Positions 1 to 5,010 of a stretch of 5,010 nucleotides of DNA are shown piece after piece. The translations under genes and the position numbers were made by a program. The notes below the pieces were generated by a model, which was not told the origin of the DNA, did no database searches, and saw nothing but the letters and a program-made list of their open reading frames with translations. Within the stretch, counting starts at the first letter, position 1; each line of letters begins with the position of its first letter. This DNA is from CAYGFH01 sp964356315 (GTDB taxonomy: Bacteria; Patescibacteriota; Microgenomatia; UBA10105; UBA927), in assembly GCA_964356315.1 (NCBI GenBank), contig CAYHHA010000066.1, forward strand, positions 1-5,010. The letters are read 5' to 3'.

Positions 1-1202
1 CCAACAGATCGAAGTTCTCCAAGAAGTCCCACTTCCCCGAATACTGCAGTTTTTGAGTCAACGGCTTTATTTGTATACGAAGAAATAATCGCCATGCAGA
101 TTGCGAGATCTACTGAAGGCTCCTCTATCTTCATTCCACCACTAACATTTACAAAAATGTCGCACGTACCCAACGGCAAATTTAACCGTTTTTGCAAGAT
201 CGCCACCAGAAGTTGTAAGCGGTTATAATTTACCCCGTTCCCAATCCGTCTCGGGATTGGGAGCTGTGTAGATACCGCTAACGCTTGAATTTCCACCAAC
301 ATTGGTCGCGTTCCTTCCATAATGACGGTGACGACGCTTCCGGGTACATTTATAACTCTATCTTGAAGAAATAGAGCAGATGGATTGTCTATCTCCTTTA
401 GTCCATTTTCGATCATTTCAAAGATTCCGATCTCCTCGATCGCTCCAAATCTGTTTTTCAATGTTCGAAGGATTCTTGCGTTGGCAAACCGCTCTCCCTC
501 GAAATATAACACTGTATCCACCATATGTTCGAGCACTTTCGGGCCAGCGATGGTCCCTTCTTTCGTTACATGACCGATGATGATGATCGGAATTCCTTGT
601 GATTTTGCAGATGCAACTAACACCTCAGCACAGTGGCGAATTTGTCCCACAGATCCTGCCATCCCATCGAGATCCGGTGACACTAATGTTTGTATAGAAT
701 CTATAACGACGAGGGGCAATGTTGATCCGCTCGCGATCACAGTGGCAATAGAAGCAACGTTCGTTTCAGGTAGTACAATAATATTCTCTCCAGGTATGCC
801 AAGGCGTTTCGCCCGAAGTTTAATCTGCTCCGCAGATTCTTCACCTGATACATACAATCCTCCAATTTTACCTATCACATGGAGTAGAAGCGTAGACTTA
901 CCTATTCCGGGATCTCCCGCCAAAAGAGTCACGCTTCCAGGTATAATCCCACCACCCATTACGCGGTCAAATTCCTCATACCCGCTTTTCACTCTATTTT
1001 TTTCTATATGTTTAACGTCAGAAAGTTTTTGTGGAGTTGCCCCTGTAATACCCTGATGCTTTGACGCATTGACGCTTTGAGACGCCGATTCCTTCACCGT
1101 CTCGACAAGACTACTCCATGCATCACAGGATGGGCATTTTCCATACCACTGGGGAGTTTCAAATCCACACTGCTGACAGACAAAAGAAGTTCTTAATTTC
1201 AT
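1..1202 (-). CDS. radA: DNA repair protein RadA (Sms), C-terminus cut by window edge
   Basis: RadA is a RecA-like, DnaB-like ATPase that promotes branch migration of recombination intermediates in the cytoplasm during homologous recombination and repair. Reading the minus strand from the ATG at 1202 gives 400 uninterrupted codons running off the left edge. The protein opens with a four-cysteine zinc finger (C9, C12, C23, C26, with the typical WYGKCPSC segment). A linker of about 45 residues leads to the RecA-like core: Walker A GDPGIGKST at 96-104, VSGEES at 118-123, Walker B-like LVVID at 164-168, and the RadA-specific KNRFG motif at 249-253. From about residue 300 a Lon-protease-like domain begins (VNVSGGMKIEEPSVDLAI around 351-368, GEVGLLGELRSV at 389-400). 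The family is usually about 450-460 residues, so roughly 50 are missing beyond the edge. The start is fixed by the zinc finger beginning eight residues later. No Shine-Dalgarno sequence precedes it. Identification is firm. Confidence 0.97.
   Translation of the reverse strand, partial: MKLRTSFVCQQCGFETPQWYGKCPSCDAWSSLVETVKESASQSVNASKHQGITGATPQKLSDVKHIEKNRVKSGYEEFDRVMGGGIIPGSVTLLAGDPGIGKSTLLLHVIGKIGGLYVSGEESAEQIKLRAKRLGIPGENIIVLPETNVASIATVIASGSTLPLVVIDSIQTLVSPDLDGMAGSVGQIRHCAEVLVASAKSQGIPIIIIGHVTKEGTIAGPKVLEHMVDTVLYFEGERFANARILRTLKNRFGAIEEIGIFEMIENGLKEIDNPSALFLQDRVINVPGSVVTVIMEGTRPMLVEIQALAVSTQLPIPRRIGNGVNYNRLQLLVAILQKRLNLPLGTCDIFVNVSGGMKIEEPSVDLAICMAIISSYTNKAVDSKTAVFGEVGLLGELRSV
239..262. repeat. 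Perfect hairpin within radA, 9-bp stem and 6-base loop
   Basis: TCCCAATCC (239-247) and GGATTGGGA (254-262) are exact reverse complements around GTCTCG. This GC-containing stem lies in the part of radA encoding QLPIPRRIGN (313-322). No T-run follows on either strand, so a terminator role is not supported. Confidence 0.6.
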
Positions 1203-1346
1203 ACGTTATTCACATCGTTATACGCAATCAATTACCGTATTGATATATTTTACACTATTTTTATACCCGTATATTTTTACAAGAATATTTTATACTGCCC
1301 CTCTCTTGACGCAATCAGCAAGTGTGCTATACGATGTTACATAAAT
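1203..1346. other. Divergent intergenic region between radA and the GT-C gene
   Basis: This AT-rich spacer of 144 bases must hold the promoters for both divergent genes. The plus-strand promoter is described separately. For radA the best minus-strand -10 candidate is TATAAC (plus positions 1217-1222), which would place transcription start about 8 bases before the radA ATG, but it has no convincing -35 hexamer; TAAAAT and other AT-rich words further upstream are alternatives. A 9-base direct repeat, ACGCAATCA, occurs at 1222-1230 and 1309-1317, next to each of the two candidate promoters. No small gene or hairpin terminator is evident. Confidence 0.5.
1306..1335 (+). promoter_or_regulatory. 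Candidate sigma-70-type promoter of the GT-C gene, leaderless layout
   Basis: A -35 hexamer TTGACG (1306-1311) matches the consensus at five of six bases. It is followed after 16 bases by TATACG (1328-1333), preceded by TGC, an extended -10 element; the overlapping TACGAT (1330-1335, spacer 18) is an alternative -10. Transcription would start near 1340-1342, only about 5-7 bases before the ATG at 1347, leaving no room for a Shine-Dalgarno sequence. This is inference from sequence only. Confidence 0.55.
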
Positions 1347-2936
1347 ATGAAATTGTTTCTAGGTCGGATTTACAAAGCGATTCCCGTTTGCATTATTATA
1401 GCAGGGTTTTTATTGAGATTTTATCCTGCGTTAACATTGAGATTTCGGGAAGACGAATTATTCACCTTCGACTTATCAAATCGACAATCATTTGTTCAAC
1501 AAATTATTTGGCCAATTGATGATAGACCTCCACTATATTATTTGTTAACAAATCTATTGATGAGGTTAGGAACTTCTGAATTATATCTACGACTCCCAGG
1601 ACTTCTAGCTTCGAGTTTCTCCCTCATCGTCATATATCTTTTTTTTGTTCGAAAGGACAGGACAATGGCTTTGATAACAACATTTCTCATGTCGCTCTCT
1701 ATTTTTTTAATTAATCTTTCATGGCAATTCAGAGACTATGGATATCTTATTTTACTCACAACTTTCACAAGCATAGTTTTATATAATCTTTTAAACGAGA
1801 TTCTCGAATCTCGTTTGCCCACACTGCGTACATTCATTCAATTTGGGCTTATTGCTAGCATCGGATGCATGACAAATTACCTCTACCTCCCATTCATCAC
1901 GAGCATCTATATGATTATTGGGATCATGACGTATATCTCAAAATCCAAATATTCAAAACGCACGCTCTTGAACCTAACCATCTCAATAGCCCCCGCATAC
2001 ATACTTTCTAGTATGTATCTACTACGCCAAACATCCATATTCATCAAAACAACTGAATGGATACCATGGCCGAATATAACTTCATATTATGCGCTTATAG
2101 CTGCCACGTATGGATTTACGACATATTATTGGGAATTTTTAGCTCGCGATCTATTCATGGAGCAACAATTTTTTTATATTCTACTTCCTATCATTGGGAG
2201 TATTATGCTATTATTTTTTTCTCTTCGAAGAGAAAAAAATACGCTATACACGTACAGCCTTGTCTGTTTTTTTGTATTTATTACATATATCATCTTAATA
2301 CATATTATTTCCACTGCCCTGCATACAAGTCTTTTTTTACCGAGAACATTCACACCTGCTGTAATTATGGCAATCATTAGCATAGGATCACTCTTGACGA
2401 TTACACTAAAGACAGTAATTCTTCGTGAACATCGCACGCTTGTCAGCTTGATATGTACTTTGATGTATGCATGCGTATTTCTAAATAACTATACAGATTT
2501 TTTCGAAATTGGCACATTTTGGAAACCAAACCCAGATAAAACTGTTAATGAATTGCTTTTGTTTTTAGACAAAAATGTCGCCGTAGGAGATCAAATCATA
2601 TTTTTCCCCATCCACTATAATTCTCTCTATCTTCCCTATTTTAGGCGTCAAAAACAATTTCAGTCATATCTGCAACTATTAGAGTATATACAAAACATCT
2701 CCACTCCTTCGACAAACCTAAAAAAGGTGCCACAATTACCATATGAGTCTCGAATATTTTTTATTTCTAACCCACTTATTTTTGACCCTGAAACCGAACA
2801 TTATTCTGAAATCTATAAAAAGCATAATTCTGATATATATTCATCGCTGAAGAAATTTTGCTCAACGGATCCAAAAGAACAATTTTCCAATAGCGCATTT
2901 TCGATTCAGGTGTGCCAATATCAATTACCCCTTTGA
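1347..2936 (+). CDS. Polytopic GT-C family glycosyltransferase (PMT/ArnT-like)
   Basis: This 529-residue membrane protein resembles dolichyl/undecaprenyl-phosphate-sugar-dependent glycosyltransferases of the GT-C fold (PMT_2-like). These move a sugar from a polyprenyl-phosphate donor onto a protein, lipid or glycan outside the membrane. After a first membrane helix (about 9-28) comes the expected acidic pair in the first external loop (R34-E35-D36-E37). Next are DDRPPLYYLL (58-67), corresponding to the family HPPLYY segment, and YLRLPGLLASSFSLIVIYLF (80-99). W126-Q-F-R-D-Y131 sits where relatives carry SQEARMY, and LPRTF (331-335) resembles the late RYLLP motif. I count about 10-11 hydrophobic segments up to residue 380, then a soluble tail of about 145 residues (NELLLFLDKN, GDQIIFF). 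Length is normal. The start has no Shine-Dalgarno but lies just after a good promoter. A second stop (TAA) follows two codons after the TGA. The gene is visibly more AT-rich than its neighbours. Acceptor and sugar cannot be predicted. Confidence 0.85.
   Translation: MKLFLGRIYKAIPVCIIIAGFLLRFYPALTLRFREDELFTFDLSNRQSFVQQIIWPIDDRPPLYYLLTNLLMRLGTSELYLRLPGLLASSFSLIVIYLFFVRKDRTMALITTFLMSLSIFLINLSWQFRDYGYLILLTTFTSIVLYNLLNEILESRLPTLRTFIQFGLIASIGCMTNYLYLPFITSIYMIIGIMTYISKSKYSKRTLLNLTISIAPAYILSSMYLLRQTSIFIKTTEWIPWPNITSYYALIAATYGFTTYYWEFLARDLFMEQQFFYILLPIIGSIMLLFFSLRREKNTLYTYSLVCFFVFITYIILIHIISTALHTSLFLPRTFTPAVIMAIISIGSLLTITLKTVILREHRTLVSLICTLMYACVFLNNYTDFFEIGTFWKPNPDKTVNELLLFLDKNVAVGDQIIFFPIHYNSLYLPYFRRQKQFQSYLQLLEYIQNISTPSTNLKKVPQLPYESRIFFISNPLIFDPETEHYSEIYKKHNSDIYSSLKKFCSTDPKEQFSNSAFSIQVCQYQLPL
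1490..1553. repeat. Two copies of the inverted repeat ATTTGTT(N)AACAAAT
   Basis: ATTTGTT-C-AACAAAT occupies 1490-1504, and the same arms with no spacer, ATTTGTTAACAAAT, form a 14-base palindrome at 1540-1553. The centres are about 50 bases apart, inside the GT-C gene. The two copies fall in different codon phases and encode different peptides, so they are not a protein-level repeat. Such AT-rich words can arise by chance. Confidence 0.5.
1793..1816. repeat. Perfect hairpin, 10-bp stem and 4-base loop
   Basis: AAACGAGATT (1793-1802) and its exact reverse complement AATCTCGTTT (1807-1816) flank the loop CTCG, within the GT-C coding sequence; a T-G wobble could extend the stem by one pair. No T-run follows, so it does not look like a terminator. 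Confidence 0.7.
1997..2018. repeat. Perfect hairpin, 9-bp stem and 4-base loop
   Basis: ATACATACT (1997-2005) and AGTATGTAT (2010-2018) are exact reverse complements around the loop TTCT. It lies inside the GT-C gene, about 200 bases after the previous hairpin and about 220 before the large palindrome. Confidence 0.65.
2212..2241. repeat. 30-base perfect palindrome inside the GT-C gene
   Basis: The left arm TATTTTTTTCTCTTC (2212-2226) is followed directly by its exact reverse complement GAAGAGAAAAAAATA (2227-2241). Both strands therefore read FFSLRREKN in a frame; on the plus strand this is residues 290-298 of the glycosyltransferase, a loop after a membrane helix. As RNA it can fold into a stem of about 13 pairs with a UCGA tetraloop. 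Both strands place an A-run after the stem, so it is not an intrinsic terminator. Confidence 0.9.
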
Positions 2937-3057
2937 TTATAAGAGGCGCATAGCTTGGAACGATCGTTATAAACCGAATACAAGTACCTATAATTGCTGT
3001 TTAAGAAATTATTGAGCGGACTAAAATCTTGAAGACTATAAATATCTGGTATCTAAT
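2937..3057. other. Convergent intergenic region without a recognisable terminator
   Basis: This 121-base AT-rich gap separates the 3' ends of the plus-strand glycosyltransferase gene and the minus-strand SET-domain gene. I looked for a GC-rich hairpin followed by a T-run on either strand and found none. The only symmetrical element is a 10-base palindrome, AACGATCGTT, at 2959-2968, which is not strong enough to call functional. No ORF or RNA gene is apparent. Confidence 0.6.
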
Positions 3058-3453
3058 TTAATAACTCCTATGAGTCATGAGCCCAGAATCAAGCGGGGTT
3101 TCATCGTTTGGAATGCCATTGTAGTTTATAAGCACCTCTTCCCCTTTTTTTATGTCTGAAATAGCCACATAGAGCATAAATTTGCCCTTGTAATCCCATT
3201 TGTAGATGGCATTTGGTGTAAATGAGTGATTCACCAAGCTCCCATACCCCAACACTACGGCACATTCTTTCTTTGTCCAATCAAAGAAATAATTTTTTAC
3301 TTTTGTTTTAAATAAATGTTCCTGTTCGCTTTTTGGGACCAAAATTACTGGACATCTTTCGATGATAGCACCTTTTTTGATATCCACCGTCGCAACCATG
3401 CCACGGATGTGGAGTGTGGGAGAAATACCGACTGCGTAAGGCAAGCAGTACAT
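3058..3453 (-). CDS. Small stand-alone SET-domain protein, putative lysine methyltransferase
   Basis: SET-domain enzymes transfer methyl groups from S-adenosylmethionine to protein lysines. The 131-residue product is essentially one SET domain. HIRGMVATVDIKKGAIIERC (16-34 region) matches the opening G-x-G-hydrophobic-A...I-x-x-G block. GYGSLVNHSFTPNA (69-82) carries the NHS/PN motif (N75, H76, S77, P80, N81) that helps bind the cofactor and forms the SET pseudoknot. AISDIKKGEEVLINYNG (97-113) carries GEE and the conserved tyrosine (Y111). There is no cysteine-rich post-SET segment, as in many small bacterial members. The ATG lies 5 bases after the S1 stop codon with no Shine-Dalgarno sequence, so translation is probably coupled to S1. 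An internal start at M19 would break the first motif and is unlikely. The substrate is unknown; the neighbouring S1 protein is a candidate by position only. Confidence 0.88.
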   Translation of the reverse strand: MYCLPYAVGISPTLHIRGMVATVDIKKGAIIERCPVILVPKSEQEHLFKTKVKNYFFDWTKKECAVVLGYGSLVNHSFTPNAIYKWDYKGKFMLYVAISDIKKGEEVLINYNGIPNDETPLDSGLMTHRSY

Positions 3454-3458
3454 AGAGA

Positions 3459-4649
3459 TTATCGATATCCGATTGGTTTTTCAGTCAGTGACATCGAAAG
3501 ACTGATCTTTCGCTTATCTGGCTGGATATCTTCTATTAAACAGCTAATTTCTTCCTTTGGTTTTGGCTCGCTTCCTGGAGTCACTTTGCTGATATGAATC
3601 AGACCTTCTACTCCTGGAGATAGCGTTACAAATATGCCATAGGGAGATACGCGGGAGACGACACCTTTAACGGTTGTGTCTTTTTCAAACATATCCAACA
3701 CATGTTCCCATGGATCTGGAAGAAGCTGTTTGAGTGAAAGGGTCAATTTACCAGTTGCTTCATCAACACCGATAATTTTTACTTTCACAGAATCGCCAGT
3801 CTTTAGATATTGACCTGGATCTTCTACCTTTTCCCATGCGATTTCAGAAATATGGACAAGTCCTTCGATCTCATGCTTTTCTCCATCTTTCTCAACAGTC
3901 AACTTAGCAAATGCACCAAATGGCACAACACCAGTTATGACAGCTTGGATAGATTCTCCTACCGTCAGAGAGCTCAATAATTCTTTTTGCTTTGCAAGAG
4001 ATGCGCCTTCGGTAACTGATCTCTGAGAAAAAACGAGTCTATTGGTTTCTTTATCTACTTCAACAACTTTCACCATTGCTCGTCGGCCTGAAATCTTATC
4101 CAATTGTTTGCTGAGAGTGCTATCTAGTTGAGATTGTGGGATATATCCACGAAGACCACCGTAGTCGACCAAAATACCACCACGAACTGGTTCTTTGAAG
4201 ATAACTTCCACAGGATCCCCTGCTTTTTGAATTGCAGAGAGTGTATCCCATCGTTTTTCGAATATGCTTCGTCGCAAAGATAATACAGATTGTCCTCGAT
4301 CGTTTTCTGCAACGATAACCTGACAAACCACCGTATCGCCGATATTCAAGGCCATGAGCATTTCTCTGTAGTTTTCAAGTTCTCGGTCAATGACGACGCC
4401 TTCTGTTTTTCCACCAATATCGATTGTGATTTCTTTTGGATTAACGCGGGTAATTTTTCCCTCTACGACGTCCCCTTTTCGGATACCTTTGAGGGTATAC
4501 CCGACCTGAGCAATAAGCTCATCCATGGTTGTAGGAATTTTATCTGATTTTGGTAGGGCTTTTTTTGTGGCTGTTTCAGCTTTTGGAGCTTTTTCTACGA
4601 CCTCTGTACTTTCTGCTGTTTGTTGAACTGTTTTCTTTTTATGTGACAT
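3459..4649 (-). CDS. rpsA: Four-repeat ribosomal protein S1 family protein
   Basis: S1 proteins bind mRNA through tandem OB-fold S1 motifs and, where ribosome-associated, help load mRNA on the 30S subunit. The 396-residue product has a lysine/alanine-rich N-terminal tail (about 1-40) followed by four S1 repeats. Repeat 1 (about 57-127) has KGDVVEGKITRVN and IDIGGKTEGVV. Repeat 2 (about 143-210) is more divergent, with GGILVDYGGLRGYIP. Repeat 3 (about 228-307) has VVPFGAFAKL and EGLVHISEI. Repeat 4 (about 322-386) has VSPYGIFVTL and EGLIHIS, with a shortened loop afterwards. Six repeats are found in E. coli S1; four is common in Firmicutes and several other phyla. The ATG overlaps the end of the upstream ORF by 11 bases. 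A possible weak Shine-Dalgarno, AAAGG at 4663-4667, is 13 bases from the start, so coupling is likely. Family assignment is firm; whether it is the ribosome-bound S1 or an accessory paralogue cannot be settled here. Confidence 0.93.
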   Translation of the reverse strand: MSHKKKTVQQTAESTEVVEKAPKAETATKKALPKSDKIPTTMDELIAQVGYTLKGIRKGDVVEGKITRVNPKEITIDIGGKTEGVVIDRELENYREMLMALNIGDTVVCQVIVAENDRGQSVLSLRRSIFEKRWDTLSAIQKAGDPVEVIFKEPVRGGILVDYGGLRGYIPQSQLDSTLSKQLDKISGRRAMVKVVEVDKETNRLVFSQRSVTEGASLAKQKELLSSLTVGESIQAVITGVVPFGAFAKLTVEKDGEKHEIEGLVHISEIAWEKVEDPGQYLKTGDSVKVKIIGVDEATGKLTLSLKQLLPDPWEHVLDMFEKDTTVKGVVSRVSPYGIFVTLSPGVEGLIHISKVTPGSEPKPKEEISCLIEDIQPDKRKISLSMSLTEKPIGYR

Positions 4650-5010
4650 TTATGAGAACCAACCTTTCATTGAGAATAGACGTTATTATATCAAGACTTT
4701 CACGGTAAAGCAATAAAGGCTCTGCCTTCATGCGATAGAGCGCAAATCCCTGTGCTGGATCCTCTGCAATCAGCTGTGCGTAGCCACCATATTGTTTCCA
4801 AAAATAGGCATAGACTCCATACATAAACTGGTTTTTCTTCTCTATATACGCATGATTTACAAATAGACAAATGTCGTCAGATCCTATGACCCGAAGCGAA
4901 TCCACCTGGGGCGCGTTGGTAATAAATTCACGAATAAATGCGTATTGAAACGCTGGCTTGCGATGCAAAGACATGAGAAGCTCAGACTCCGGGTAGTCAA
5001 ACGATGCCAT
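4639..5010 (-). CDS. Unrecognised protein upstream of S1, possibly partial
   Basis: An open frame of 123 codons runs from an ATG that coincides with the last base of the window to a TAA inside the first codons of the S1 gene, overlapping it by 11 bases. I do not recognise the family. The product looks soluble, mixed alpha/beta, with an aromatic middle section (QFMYGVYAYFWKQYGGYAQL, 61-80), a possible buried strand DSLRVIGSDDICLFVNHAYI (37-56), and a hydrophobic C-terminus (SILNERLVLINVT). No signal peptide, metal-binding cluster or nucleotide-binding loop is visible. The end overlap with S1 supports a real, co-transcribed gene rather than a chance frame. The true start may lie beyond the edge, so the N-terminus is uncertain. 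Confidence 0.7.
   Translation of the reverse strand: MASFDYPESELLMSLHRKPAFQYAFIREFITNAPQVDSLRVIGSDDICLFVNHAYIEKKNQFMYGVYAYFWKQYGGYAQLIAEDPAQGFALYRMKAEPLLLYRESLDIITSILNERLVLINVT

Noticed and set aside
577..1056. Open frame of 159 codons on the plus strand
   Set aside because: It lies entirely opposite the strongly supported radA coding sequence and its translation shows no domain; it is an antisense shadow.
1049..1085. Short tandem-like TTGACGC words, as a repeat array or CRISPR
   Set aside because: Only two or three imperfect copies of 7-8 bases, in the codons for the RadA linker between zinc finger and ATPase core; low-complexity linker sequence explains it.
2214..2240. Terminator or programmed-frameshift site at the T7/A7 palindrome
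   Set aside because: Both strands have an A-run rather than a U-run after the stem, so no intrinsic terminator. The full-length protein reads through in one frame and there is no useful alternative frame to shift into.
2934..2942. Possible TGA-as-glycine code (Gracilibacteria/SR1 type), since TGA is followed two codons later by TAA
   Set aside because: No gene here has an internal in-frame TGA where glycine is expected, and glycines use normal codons; a nearby second stop is common by chance in AT-rich DNA.
2959..2968. Palindrome AACGATCGTT in the convergent gap, as operator or terminator stem
   Set aside because: A 10-base palindrome is expected a few times in 5 kb by chance, and no T-run or second copy accompanies it.
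4290..4547. Plus-strand open frame within the S1 region
   Set aside because: It is antisense to well-conserved S1 repeats 1 and 2 and has no recognisable protein features.

Overview
The window is bacterial and dominated by compact, closely packed genes. At the left edge, on the minus strand, lies the first 400 codons of radA, the branch-migration and recombination-repair ATPase. A 144-base divergent intergenic region separates it from a single plus-strand gene for a 529-residue polytopic membrane protein of the GT-C glycosyltransferase type (PMT/ArnT-like). A 121-base convergent gap follows. The right half is a minus-strand cluster read from right to left: an unrecognised ORF that reaches the window edge, a four-repeat ribosomal protein S1 gene that it overlaps by 11 bases, and a small SET-domain protein gene starting 5 bases after the S1 stop.

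The organism cannot be named from this window. RadA and S1 mark it as a bacterium. Shine-Dalgarno sequences are weak or absent at all four starts that can be inspected. The GT-C gene has a good promoter whose predicted transcription start is only a few bases from its ATG, which suggests leaderless translation. Four-repeat S1, tight gene packing and a lone SET-domain protein would fit a Patescibacteria/CPR-type or another little-studied lineage, but this is a guess. The ORFs are consistent with the standard code; nothing requires TGA to be read as glycine.

The three minus-strand genes on the right look like one transcription unit tied to translation. The SET-domain gene follows the S1 gene, and the S1 N-terminus is a lysine/alanine-rich, histone-tail-like segment, so a lysine methyltransferase acting on S1 or on the ribosome is an attractive but untested idea. 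The GT-C gene stands apart: opposite strand, clearly more AT-rich, its own promoter, and an unusual density of perfect inverted repeats inside its coding sequence. These include a 30-base perfect palindrome with no spacer. It looks like an acquired or fast-evolving cell-envelope gene placed between two informational loci.

No tRNA, rRNA, CRISPR array, transposase or clear intrinsic terminator was seen.
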